Source: CATOSP01 sp965204715
Lineage (GTDB): Bacteria; Chloroflexota; Dehalococcoidia; Lucifugimonadales; UBA3495
Reading direction: 5' to 3'
Assembly (NCBI GenBank): GCA_965204715.1
Contig: OZ242009.1
Coordinates: 3,596,001 to 3,660,000, forward strand
DNA length: 64,000 nt
The notes below the pieces were generated by a model. The model saw only the letters and a list, made by a program, of their open reading frames with translations. It did not search any database and was not told the origin of the DNA. How positions within the stretch are numbered: position 1 is the stretch's first letter; each line of letters starts with the position of its first letter. This document shows positions 15,123-23,378 of the stretch, one piece after another. The translations under genes and the position numbers were made by a program.

Positions 15123-16183
15123 CCGTGCTCACCAGGCTATCATGGCCCGCTTGGGTCGCAGCGTTTATCCTGGCGGCCGGATTGCTCGCCGGATGCGGCG
15201 GGTTTACCTCCAGGGGGCCTCAAGGTCTGGAGGGTTCCTTCGGGTCCCCGGCCATTGGCAAAGACCGCGTCTATGTCAGCGGCGTCGATGGCTATCTGTA
15301 CGCCTTCGACCGTCTGACCGGCGAATTTGAGGAAGGAGCAGGCTGGAGAGTCCGCATCGGCTCCGGCATCCCACAGCCATCGCTGGTGTCCGGTCCGGCC
15401 CTGGACAGCGAGGGACGGGTGGTTGTAGTGGGATCGGAGGACGGTAATGTCTACGCCTTCGACGCCGTCACGGGTGAGGAGAAATGGAAGCTCCCCAACC
15501 CCACCGGCGGCAAGGTCTGGTCTACTCCCTTGGTCCGTGACCAGACTGTCTACTTCGGCTCCCACGACAAGCACGTATACGCCGTCTCCCTGGAGAACGG
15601 AAACCGGAAATGGGCTACCCCCACCGGAGGAGTGATCGTGGGGCGTCCCCTGTTCTTCCGCAACCAGGTCATAGTTGGCTCCTTCGACAAGAAATTGTAT
15701 GCCCTCGAGGCGACTTCAGGACGCCAGTTGTGGACGGTGACCGGTGACAACTGGTTCTGGGCCGGGCCTGTCACCGATGGGTCATCCATATTCGCGCCCT
15801 CAATGGACGGCAACGTTTATGCCATTGACCGTGACGGGAACGTGCTGTGGAAGCACGGCATGGGTTCGCCCATCGTCTCCCGCCCGGTCCTGGTCCCACA
15901 GGGCCTGATGGTTGCCGGGAAAGACGGGAAGGTCAGCCTTCTGGACACGGATGTATCGGTTGCGGAGGGCCAGAGGGAGATCGCCTTCACCAACATCCAC
16001 GGCGGCGCTGAGGTTACGGCGCCCCTGTTCGCTGTCGGCAATTCGGTGTTCGTCGGTTCCCAGGACAGCACTGTGACCCGTATCGAGGTCCGGACCAACC
16101 AGGCGGGGCAGGCGTCAGTCCGCACCCATTGGTGCCTGGACACAAGACACGGCGACGTCCAGTGCGAAACGGCCGGGGAGTAA
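15119..16183 (+). CDS. PQQ-like beta-propeller lipoprotein
   Basis: 354 residues from GTG 15119, overlapping the previous stop by 4 bp. N-terminal signal with lipobox AAGLLAGCGG (Cys about 26). The rest is six to seven repeats of the beta-propeller type, e.g. VYVSGVDGYLYAFDRLTG, VVVVGSEDGNVYAFDAVTG, VYFGSHDKHVYAVSLENG, VIVGSFDKKLYALEATSG and IFAPSMDGNVYAIDRDG. The fold resembles BamB and other PQQ-repeat scaffolds, but no PQQ cofactor site can be claimed. Placement directly upstream of yidC (6 bp gap) suggests a link to membrane-protein or envelope assembly on the outer face; this is inference. Confidence 0.85.
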   Translation: MTVLTRLSWPAWVAAFILAAGLLAGCGGFTSRGPQGLEGSFGSPAIGKDRVYVSGVDGYLYAFDRLTGEFEEGAGWRVRIGSGIPQPSLVSGPALDSEGRVVVVGSEDGNVYAFDAVTGEEKWKLPNPTGGKVWSTPLVRDQTVYFGSHDKHVYAVSLENGNRKWATPTGGVIVGRPLFFRNQVIVGSFDKKLYALEATSGRQLWTVTGDNWFWAGPVTDGSSIFAPSMDGNVYAIDRDGNVLWKHGMGSPIVSRPVLVPQGLMVAGKDGKVSLLDTDVSVAEGQREIAFTNIHGGAEVTAPLFAVGNSVFVGSQDSTVTRIEVRTNQAGQASVRTHWCLDTRHGDVQCETAGE

Positions 16184-16189
16184 GTCTTT

Positions 16190-17122
16190 TTGGAAGCCCT
16201 TACGGTAATCTGGAACGAGGCAATCATCCGGCCGATGCTCAACACCCTGATGGTGTTGTACGTTATCAGTTTCAGCCAGATGGGCATCGCCATCATCCTG
16301 CTCACCGTCCTGGTCCGGGTGGTCACCCTGCCCCTGACCCTGAAGCAGCTTCGCCAGATGCGGACCATGAGCAACCTTCAGCCAAGGATGCAGGAAATCC
16401 AGCAGCGTTACCGCAACGACCGGGCACGGGTGTCCCAGGAGACCATGCGCATGTACCGGGAGGCCGGCGTCAACCCCATCGGCTGTCTCGGGCCGCTGGT
16501 GGTGCAGATGCCCATCCTCATCGGGCTGTTCCGGGTGTTGATCCAGACGGTGTTCTCCAAGCCCGACGACCTTGTTGGCCTTTCCGACAAGCTGTATAGC
16601 TGGATTCCCCTGGTCAACATCCATTCCGCCGCGCCTCTGAACGCCACGTTCCTGTGGTTGGACCTCGGGCAGCCCGACCCCCTGACCGTCGTCATACCGG
16701 CGCTGGTGTTCGTATCCACGTGGGTCCAGCAGAAGATGACCATGACCCCGACTACCGACCCGCGCCAGCAGTCCAACCAGACGATGATGCTCTGGATGAT
16801 GCCGCTGATGATCGCCTTCTTTTCCTTGCAATTCCCCAGCGGCCTGGCTCTGTACTGGATAGTCTCCAACGTCATAGGCATAGCCATACAGTATTTCGTA
16901 ACCGGATGGGGCCCGCTGTTCCCGCTGCTCCCCAGGGGCGCCCAAGCCCCGGCGCCTCCTCCAGAACCGGCAGGTTCGGCAGCGGATGAAGGTCCCGGAG
17001 AGGAGATGGGAGACAATGGAAGTTCGCGTGATGACCGCCCGTACCGTCGAAGAAGCAATCGAACTCGCCCTCAAGGAGCTAGACGTCGACCGCGACGAGG
17101 CCGAGGTAGAAATACTAAGTAG
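16190..17122 (+). CDS. yidC: YidC/Oxa1-family membrane protein insertase
   Basis: 310 residues from TTG 16190. Core of the 60KD_IMP family: an N-terminal membrane segment (MVLYVISFSQMGIAIILLTV), the conserved arginine-rich cytoplasmic hairpin (PLTLKQLRQMRTMSNLQPRM), the GCLGPLVVQMPILIGLFRVL segment, and further membrane segments VIPALVFVSTWVQQ and LMIAFFSLQFPSGLALYWI. No large periplasmic domain, as in Gram-positive-type Oxa1 forms. The basic C-terminal tail (RRRSNRTRPQGARRRPRRGR) may touch ribosomes. The jag gene begins inside its 3' end. Confidence 0.94.
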   Translation: MEALTVIWNEAIIRPMLNTLMVLYVISFSQMGIAIILLTVLVRVVTLPLTLKQLRQMRTMSNLQPRMQEIQQRYRNDRARVSQETMRMYREAGVNPIGCLGPLVVQMPILIGLFRVLIQTVFSKPDDLVGLSDKLYSWIPLVNIHSAAPLNATFLWLDLGQPDPLTVVIPALVFVSTWVQQKMTMTPTTDPRQQSNQTMMLWMMPLMIAFFSLQFPSGLALYWIVSNVIGIAIQYFVTGWGPLFPLLPRGAQAPAPPPEPAGSAADEGPGEEMGDNGSSRDDRPYRRRSNRTRPQGARRRPRRGRGRNTK

Positions 17123-17657
17123 GGGCAAGGCCGGGTTCCTGGGCATTGGGGCCGAACTCGCCAGGGTCAGGGTGACCAAGATCGCCCAGGGTGATACCGC
17201 CGCCTCCATCGCCGTAGAGACCCTCAGCAACATCCTCCAGGCGGCCAACGTCAACGTCAGCCGCACCCTCAGGTCCGCCGACGACCCTGACGTGGGCGGC
17301 CCCATCATCGACCTCGCCGGAGAGGACTCCGGCTTGCTAATCGGGCGCAGAGGCCAGACTCTTCAGGCCCTCCAGTTCCTGGTCAACCTGATAGTGCGGC
17401 AGAAAATGGGCGAAAACGTCCGGGTAATGCTGGACGTTGAACACTACCGGCAGCGGAGGGAGTCCTCCCTGCGCGATATGGCCAACAAGGTAGCCGCCAG
17501 GGTTATTGAAACCAACCGCAGCGTCACCCTGGAACCCATGCCGCCCGCCGACCGGCGCATCGTCCATACGGCCCTGGCCGACAACCCCCGGGTCACCACC
17601 GAGAGCACCGGCGAGAGGGACAACCGCAAAGTAACCGTCATGCCCAAGAATCCGTAG
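17016..17657 (+). CDS. jag: KH/R3H RNA-binding protein Jag (KhpB)
   Basis: 213 residues from ATG 17016, overlapping yidC by 107 bp. Domains in order: Jag_N (MEVRVMTARTVEEAIELALK...GKAGFLGIGAELARV, residues 1-55), a KH domain with GxxG-like loop LLIGRRGQTLQALQFLVNL (about 100-125), and R3H (RESSLRDMANKVAARVIETN...MPPADRRIVHTAL). A single-stranded RNA-binding protein tied to cell-envelope control in other bacteria. The ribosome-binding site GGAGATGGGA lies just before this ATG. It closes the core operon. Confidence 0.93.
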   Translation: MEVRVMTARTVEEAIELALKELDVDRDEAEVEILSRGKAGFLGIGAELARVRVTKIAQGDTAASIAVETLSNILQAANVNVSRTLRSADDPDVGGPIIDLAGEDSGLLIGRRGQTLQALQFLVNLIVRQKMGENVRVMLDVEHYRQRRESSLRDMANKVAARVIETNRSVTLEPMPPADRRIVHTALADNPRVTTESTGERDNRKVTVMPKNP

Positions 17658-17688
17658 ACTGGCGGGCGACGATTCCAATCGTTGCCCA

Positions 17689-17717
17689 CCCGTCATTCCT
17701 GCTAAAGCGGGATTCCA
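17689..17717. repeat. Dispersed palindromic repeat, copy 1
   Basis: CCCGTCATTCCTGCTAAAGC followed by GGGATTCCA, an imperfect inverted repeat (ATTCC...GGGAT). Related copies lie at 46133-46168 and 48647-48676. It sits between the convergent jag and recQ genes. Confidence 0.7.
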
Positions 17718-17774
17718 CCGTCCCGGCCCTGGAAGGGGTCCCGGCGGAAATCTATGGCTACGGTCAGTCCGACA

Positions 17775-20027
17775 CTAGCTGAGGCCATCTCTGTTCGGGT
17801 GACATAGCGGCTCGGAGTCCTCCCTCAGCTTCTTGAGCCTTACCAGCCTGAGCTCCTGGTACGAGCATGAACCGCCAAGCTCGTCGAAGACGGGGCGCAG
17901 CAACTGGTGCCCCATGACATCGAATGCGCCATTGATCGCCTCGAGGCGTTGGCCGGTGGGCAGAAGGTGATCGAAGTCCACCTCTTCCCCCTCCCGCACC
18001 AGGAGTTCCAGATGCCCGACGATAGTGGTCTCCGCCAGGCCACGCAAATGTGCGACCCCCGTCACAGAGGCCCCGGCAGAGATGAGTCTGCCCGTCTCCC
18101 GGAAAGACTCCCCAACGGTGCGGGGCCGTCTCTGTTCCAACGCGAGATCAGGACCCGCCGCTGGTCTGCGTTTGGCTTCCATCTGCGGGGAACCGTGCCG
18201 GTCAACATAAGCCTTGATGACCCGGAGAAATGGCCCGCTGAGTTCCCGTAACTTCGCCTCCCCAACTCCGTAGATACCGGAGAATTCTTCCCGTGTTACC
18301 GGTGCTTTGGCCGCCATATCCCGCAGTGACCTGTCCCCGAATATCATAAAGGCCGGCACGCCCTGTTGGTCTGCAATCCGTTTCCGCAGGTCCGACAGCT
18401 CATCGAACAATTCTTCATTGTACGGCTCGTGATCGTCGCTGCCAGTCCGGATGCGGTCCCGCCGTCCGGTGCGGCTGGAACGGGCATCGGTTTCGGCGTC
18501 GCGTGTATTGGGGCGGCTCACTGGCCGGGTCAGTGCCAGTGATTCGCGGGCTTTCAGGAACTGACGGCCTTGGGGCGTTACTTGCAGCGTCGGATACTGG
18601 CCGCCCGAACCGGCCAGCAGGCCCCTGGAGAGCAACGCATTGACCAGATGGCGCAGTTCCTCGCGGGACTGGTCACGGACAATGCCAAACACCGAGAGTT
18701 GGTCGTGCCCATACTCCCGTATCCTCTTATCCGCCGACCCCAGCAGCACACGGATGATGTATGCTGCGCCGAAGGTCTCGCCGGTTCGGACTACCGCGGA
18801 CAGCAGCTTCTGGGCGGTCTCAGTAGCATCGTACTCTTCCTGGGGACTCAGGCAAACGTCGCAGCCCCCGCAGTCCCGCTCCGGCCATTCCTCTCCCAGG
18901 TACTCCAGCACATACCTGCGGCGGCAGGTCGACAGGTTGCAGAATGCCACCATCTGCTCCAACCGCGTCCGGGAGCGTTCCCGCTCCTCAACGTCCTCCA
19001 TCCGGCCCAGGAAATACTCCTGCTTGGCCTTGTCCGCGTAGGAGTAATAAAGAACGCACTCGCTGGGCATCCCGTCGCGTCCGGCCCTCCCTGTCTCCTG
19101 GTAGTAGCTCTCCAGGTTCTTGGGCAGGTCGTAGTGGACCACCAGGCGGATGTCGGGCTTGTCGATGCCCATGCCAAATGCGATAGTGGCCGCCACCACG
19201 GGAGTTTCGTCCCGGATGAACCGGTCCTGAACGGCACGGCGAGCCTCCGGCTCAAGCCCGGCGTGGTAGGCTTCCGCCTTGAAGCCGTGCCGTGACAGTG
19301 TATGGGCCATCTCCTCTGTGGACTTGCGGGCGGTGCAGTAGATGATCGCCGACTCGCCCCGATGTTTCCTGAGCAAGTCCAGAAGCGGCTCCAGGGACTT
19401 TTCCTTGGGTTCGACGGCATAGGTCAGGTTGGGACGGTTGAAGCTCGAAATGAAGACGTCGGCTTGCCGAAGTCCCAGTTCCGCCAGTATGTCCTCCCGG
19501 ACCGGCTTCGTTGCCGTGGCCGTCAGCGCGACGGCGGGAGCGCCGGGCGCAACCTCCCGGAGAGACTTCAACTCGCGGTAGGCAGGGCGGAAGTCGTGTC
19601 CCCAGTGGGAAACGCAATGGGCCTCGTCTATCGCCAGCAGCCGCACGTCCAACCCTGCCAGAAAGTCCCGGAACTCGGGCAGGATGGCCCGTTCCGGGGC
19701 CACGTAGAGAATCCTGATCCGCCCCTCCCGGACCATCTGCTCGGCCCTGGCAATCTGCCCCTGGGTCAGCGAACTGTTGATGAAACCCGCCGGAATGCCG
19801 TTGGCCTTGAGCGCGTCCACCTGGTCCTTCATCAACGCAATCAACGGCGAGACAACCAGGGTAAGCCCGCCAAGGACAAGGGCCGGGAGTTGGTAGCACA
19901 ACGACTTTCCGCCGCCCGTGGGCATGAGGACAAAGGCGTCGTTCCCGGCCATCAAGGAGGATATGATCTCCTCCTGCAACGGCAGGAAACCGTCAAACCC
20001 GAAGTGGGTCTTGAGCAGGTCGAGCAT
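17775..20027 (-). CDS. recQ: ATP-dependent DNA helicase RecQ
   Basis: 750 residues. SF2 helicase motifs: Q-motif region (FGFDGFLPLQEEII), Walker A LMPTGGGKSLCYQLPAL, motif Ia VVSPLIALMKDQV, DEAH box LLAIDEAHCVSHWGHDFRP, motif III ALTATAT, motif V ATIAFGMGIDKPDIR and motif VI YYQETGRAGRDG. A zinc-binding RecQ-Ct module follows (CNLSTCRRRYVLEYLGE...CGGCDVC, four Cys), then a winged helix. HRDC lies around residues 560-640 (FDELSDLRKRIADQQGVPAF). A C-terminal helix-turn-helix tail (TGRLISAGASVTGVAHLRGL) completes it. It unwinds DNA 3'-5' in recombination and repair. ATG 20027 matches where homologues begin; TTG 20045 is also possible. Confidence 0.95.
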   Translation of the reverse strand: MLDLLKTHFGFDGFLPLQEEIISSLMAGNDAFVLMPTGGGKSLCYQLPALVLGGLTLVVSPLIALMKDQVDALKANGIPAGFINSSLTQGQIARAEQMVREGRIRILYVAPERAILPEFRDFLAGLDVRLLAIDEAHCVSHWGHDFRPAYRELKSLREVAPGAPAVALTATATKPVREDILAELGLRQADVFISSFNRPNLTYAVEPKEKSLEPLLDLLRKHRGESAIIYCTARKSTEEMAHTLSRHGFKAEAYHAGLEPEARRAVQDRFIRDETPVVAATIAFGMGIDKPDIRLVVHYDLPKNLESYYQETGRAGRDGMPSECVLYYSYADKAKQEYFLGRMEDVEERERSRTRLEQMVAFCNLSTCRRRYVLEYLGEEWPERDCGGCDVCLSPQEEYDATETAQKLLSAVVRTGETFGAAYIIRVLLGSADKRIREYGHDQLSVFGIVRDQSREELRHLVNALLSRGLLAGSGGQYPTLQVTPQGRQFLKARESLALTRPVSRPNTRDAETDARSSRTGRRDRIRTGSDDHEPYNEELFDELSDLRKRIADQQGVPAFMIFGDRSLRDMAAKAPVTREEFSGIYGVGEAKLRELSGPFLRVIKAYVDRHGSPQMEAKRRPAAGPDLALEQRRPRTVGESFRETGRLISAGASVTGVAHLRGLAETTIVGHLELLVREGEEVDFDHLLPTGQRLEAINGAFDVMGHQLLRPVFDELGGSCSYQELRLVRLKKLREDSEPLCHPNRDGLS

Positions 20028-20057
20028 GGAGGCGGACGCAACCAAGGGCGCAAGCTC

Positions 20058-21167
20058 CTACACGCAGGCGTCCCTGACCGCCTGCGACACCGCGGCTAGG
20101 CGGGCCACATTGGTCTCGCCGCCCCGGAAGCCGTTGGTGATGTATCCTACGGCAAGCCCGGAATCGAAGTCGGCCCACCCGATGGAAGTGCCCGCGCCGC
20201 CATGCCCGAAGGTATGGAGGGGGTCCGCGGCTGACTCGCCCATCCGGTTGTCGCCCAGGGCCAGTCCCAGTGACCGCCGCGCGAATGCTCCCAGGGACTG
20301 GTCAACGGCTTCCACCTGTAGCGTGACCGCCTCGTCCACCGTTTCGGGCTTCAACAGTTGGACGCCGTCCAGTGATCCGTGCCGTTCCAGCATCGCGTAG
20401 AACCGGGCCAGATTCCCGGCCGAAGCGATGCCGTTTGCGCCCGGAGTGATGGTGTGGTGGACTTCCGGCTTGTCGAAGGTCACGGCGTAGCCATTGGTGT
20501 CCGCCCCTTCCTCCATCACGTGGATTCGAGACACCCGGTGGTCATGGACCGGAGGCAGGTTCACGAAAGCGCTGTCCAAATGCAACGGCGCTGCCAGTTC
20601 CTCGGCCAGGAACTGGTCGAAAGCGCGCCCGTCAATCCGCCGCACCAGTTCCGCAATCACCCAACCGTAGTTGATGGGATGGTAAGCCAGCACCTCACCG
20701 GCCGGGTACTTGGGCGCGGCCCGCTCCATGGCGCGAGTGACCTTGGACCAGTCGGCCCAGTCCGTCCAGGGCAGGTCTTCGGGCGTGTCGGGAAATCCCC
20801 CGCGGTGGCTGAGAATGTGACGAACCGTCACGGCATCCTTGCCGTTTTCGGCGAACTCCGGCCAGTGCCTGGCCACCAGGTCATCCCACTCCAGCCGGCC
20901 TCGTTCCTTCAGAATATACAGGCAGGCGGCAGCCAATGGCTTGGTCGACGAGAACAGCACGAACATGGTATCCGGGTCCACGCGCCGTCCCGTGCTGGAG
21001 TCGGCCAGTCCTCCGTGGATGTCCAGCACCGGCTTGCCGTACCGGTATACCGCCAGCCCCGCGCCGGGATGGGCGCCATCGGTTATCTGCCGGTGGAACA
21101 GCTGCGTGACTTCCTCCAGCCCGGCGGCGGTCATGGAAACGGTTTCCGGCGACGTCAACGTGACCAT
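20058..21167 (-). CDS. Serine hydrolase, beta-lactamase class C / family VIII esterase fold
   Basis: 369 residues. The SxxK nucleophile motif is in FVLFSSTKPLAAAC (Ser about residue 73). The Tyr motif is probably in AYHPINYGWV (about 160), and the third motif is HGGAGTSIGW (about 330) in place of KTG. This combination is usual in EstB-like esterases rather than true beta-lactamases. No signal peptide, so cytoplasmic. A ribosome-binding site GGAGGAGAAG precedes ATG 21167. It is the upstream neighbour of recQ (about 30 bp apart) and follows the enoyl-CoA hydratase gene, so it may hydrolyse an ester or acyl product of the local acyl-CoA chemistry; that is inference. Confidence 0.85.
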   Translation of the reverse strand: MVTLTSPETVSMTAAGLEEVTQLFHRQITDGAHPGAGLAVYRYGKPVLDIHGGLADSSTGRRVDPDTMFVLFSSTKPLAAACLYILKERGRLEWDDLVARHWPEFAENGKDAVTVRHILSHRGGFPDTPEDLPWTDWADWSKVTRAMERAAPKYPAGEVLAYHPINYGWVIAELVRRIDGRAFDQFLAEELAAPLHLDSAFVNLPPVHDHRVSRIHVMEEGADTNGYAVTFDKPEVHHTITPGANGIASAGNLARFYAMLERHGSLDGVQLLKPETVDEAVTLQVEAVDQSLGAFARRSLGLALGDNRMGESAADPLHTFGHGGAGTSIGWADFDSGLAVGYITNGFRGGETNVARLAAVSQAVRDACV

Positions 21168-21264
21168 CTTCTTCTCCTCCAGTGATGGATAGCGGGCCAG
21201 CCGCAGGCATTCAAAGTGCCGAGGCGGTCCGTCCCAGGTCGGGACGGACCGGATTTCAGCCGTG

Positions 21265-22029
21265 TTACCGACCCCTCCAGACCGGCGCGCGCTTCTCCGC
21301 GAAAGCTGCTACCCCTTCCTGCGCGTCCTCGGTGGCCAGGACCTCGTCGCGCTTCTTCTGGGCAAAGTCCACCCGCTCCACCAGCCCCATCTCCGCGCCC
21401 TTGAGCGATGCTTCCTTGATGGCGGCCAGGGCCAGGGGCGCGTTGGCGGTTATCTTGCGGGCCATCTCCTGGGCGCGGGGCATGACATCTTCAGGCGGGA
21501 CCACGTAGTTGACCAGCCTCAAGTCCAAGGCCTTCTGCGCATCGACGAAATCGCCGGTGAACAGGAACTCGAAAGCGATGTTCCGCGGCACGACCTGGGA
21601 CAGGAGCGCCGGGCCGCTGACCGACGAGATTCCCCGCTTGGCCTGGGGCCAGCCGAACTGGGCCTCGGTGGATGCGATGCGGATGTCGCTGCCCAACGCT
21701 ATGCCGCACCCCTGGGCCAGGCAGATGCCGTTGATTGCCGAGATGATCGGTTTCCAGATATTGGACTGCACCACGTACAGGTCGCCGGTGCTGGGACCCT
21801 CGTTGGCCCTCGCCTCGGCCATGGCCACCAGGTCATGCCCGGTGGAGAAGGCGCGGCCCTTCCCGGTAACGATAGCGCAGCGCACTTCCGGGTTGTCGCT
21901 CACATCCTGGAAAGCGTCCCAGAGCATCTGGCGCATCTCAGGGTTGATGGCATTCAGCTTTTCGGGACGGTTCATCGTGATGTAGGCGATGCCGTCTTCG
22001 ATTTCGTAAATGACTTCTCTCTCCGTCAA
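21265..22029 (-). CDS. Enoyl-CoA hydratase/isomerase (crotonase) family protein
   Basis: 254 residues from TTG 22029 with GGAGG 7 nt upstream. Crotonase landmarks: MNRPEKLNAINPEM near the N-terminus, the oxyanion-hole segment GKGRAFSTGHDLVAMAEA, and INGICLAQGCGIALGSDIRIAST followed by FGWPQAKRGISSVSGP. The usual second catalytic Glu positions are not obvious: GQGCGIAL and SSVSGP stand where hydratases often have E. The precise reaction (hydratase, isomerase or hydrolase) therefore stays open. It follows the CoA-transferase pair in the same direction, so it probably acts on the CoA esters they form. Confidence 0.85.
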   Translation of the reverse strand: MTEREVIYEIEDGIAYITMNRPEKLNAINPEMRQMLWDAFQDVSDNPEVRCAIVTGKGRAFSTGHDLVAMAEARANEGPSTGDLYVVQSNIWKPIISAINGICLAQGCGIALGSDIRIASTEAQFGWPQAKRGISSVSGPALLSQVVPRNIAFEFLFTGDFVDAQKALDLRLVNYVVPPEDVMPRAQEMARKITANAPLALAAIKEASLKGAEMGLVERVDFAQKKRDEVLATEDAQEGVAAFAEKRAPVWRGR

Positions 22030-22076
22030 GTCCGGTCCTCCATGTCCTGGTTCGCGGCCGGCGTGCCGCTTCGCTC

Positions 22077-23378
22077 TCAGATTATGCGGGAGCCGGTCGG
22101 CCTGGTCCCGATAACTCCACGCTCTTCCAGTCCGTCGATCTCGCCGTCTCCGAGACCCAGCAGGGACCCGTAGACCAGGCGGTTATGCTGCCCCAGGGCC
22201 GGGGCCGGCCACCGCACCTCTCCCGGCGTCGCGCTCATCCGGAACGGTGTTCCAGGGTACATCTTCGGTCCCACCTGTTCATGGTTGACGCTGACAAACG
22301 TGCCCCCGTCCATGTAGTGCGGGTCTTCGAGAAGGTCGGGACCGTGCATCACCGGGCTGGCCGGCACCCCGGCCCCCTGGAGCTGGTGGCTCACCGCATA
22401 AGTGTCCTTGTCCGCCGTCCAGCCGGAAATCAGCCGGTCCAGTTCCTCCCGGTTCTCCAGCCGCCCCGTGGCCGTTGAAAATCTCCCGTCTTCTGCCAGC
22501 CCCTGTCCCCCGACAATCTCCGCCAGTTCGCGCCATTCCGCGTCGCTGGTAACCGAGATGGCCACCCACCTGTCGTCACCGGCGCACTGGTAGGCGTTGT
22601 GCGGCGCAAAGTACGGCGAGTGGTTGCCCTGGCGCTCCGGTTCCCGGCCCGCTATCTGGTAGGCCAGCACCTCGCCCCCGATCAGGGCCACCGCCGACTC
22701 CTGCTGGGAAACGTCGATGAACATCCCCCGCCCGGTGCGACGCCGCCATCGCAACGCCGCCAGCACAACGCCCGCCGCATGTGCGCCCGTGATAGGGTCG
22801 CCGTGATTGATCCCGGACTTCATCGGCCCCTCGCCGGGATACCCGGTCATGTGCGCCATGCCCGAAAGCTGCTCCTGCCCTATTCCGTAGGCCACGTACT
22901 TCTGCCACGGCCCGTTGTTGCCGAAGGCCGGCATGGAAACGTATATCAGGTCGGGACGCAGGCGGCGCAGGGTCTCGTAGTCGTAGCCCAGCCGGGCCAG
23001 GCTGCCCTGCCGGAAGTTCTCCACCAGGACGTCGCTGATGGAGACAAGCTGGTCAAAGACCCGCCGGCCCTCTTCGCCGGTGATTTCCAGGCTGGTCCCG
23101 TACTTGCTCATGTGCAGGCAGTTGAACCAGCCGTTCCGGTTCCAGGGCTGCTCGCCGGGGTCGGAGTCAGGGTAGGCCGCTATCCCCGGCGCGGGGTTGA
23201 CCGGGCCGCGATGGGAGTCATAGACGCTCAATGACTCCAGCTTGATGACCTCCGCCCCCATGTCCGCCAACAGCTTGGTGCAATACGGTCCCGCCCAGAT
23301 ACGGGACAGGTCCAGTATCCGGTAGTTCCGGAGGGGCATCCGGGTCTGCGGATTGGGGGCCATGCCGGTTGGAGTCAT
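22077..23378 (-). CDS. CaiB/BaiF family III CoA-transferase (Asp-containing partner)
   Basis: 433 residues. N-terminal ILDLSRIWAGPYCTKLLADM and GAEVIKLE are the CoA-transferase III hallmark; DVLVENFRQGSLARLGYDYE and PDLIYVSMPAFGNNGPW follow. The catalytic Asp (aligned with formyl-CoA transferase Asp169) is D194 in NHGDPITGAH. ATG 23378 overlaps the stop of the upstream partner by 4 bp, so the two are co-translated. It transfers CoA between carboxylic acids; substrates are unknown. A downstream enoyl-CoA hydratase gene follows 48 bp later. Confidence 0.9.
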   Translation of the reverse strand: MTPTGMAPNPQTRMPLRNYRILDLSRIWAGPYCTKLLADMGAEVIKLESLSVYDSHRGPVNPAPGIAAYPDSDPGEQPWNRNGWFNCLHMSKYGTSLEITGEEGRRVFDQLVSISDVLVENFRQGSLARLGYDYETLRRLRPDLIYVSMPAFGNNGPWQKYVAYGIGQEQLSGMAHMTGYPGEGPMKSGINHGDPITGAHAAGVVLAALRWRRRTGRGMFIDVSQQESAVALIGGEVLAYQIAGREPERQGNHSPYFAPHNAYQCAGDDRWVAISVTSDAEWRELAEIVGGQGLAEDGRFSTATGRLENREELDRLISGWTADKDTYAVSHQLQGAGVPASPVMHGPDLLEDPHYMDGGTFVSVNHEQVGPKMYPGTPFRMSATPGEVRWPAPALGQHNRLVYGSLLGLGDGEIDGLEERGVIGTRPTGSRII

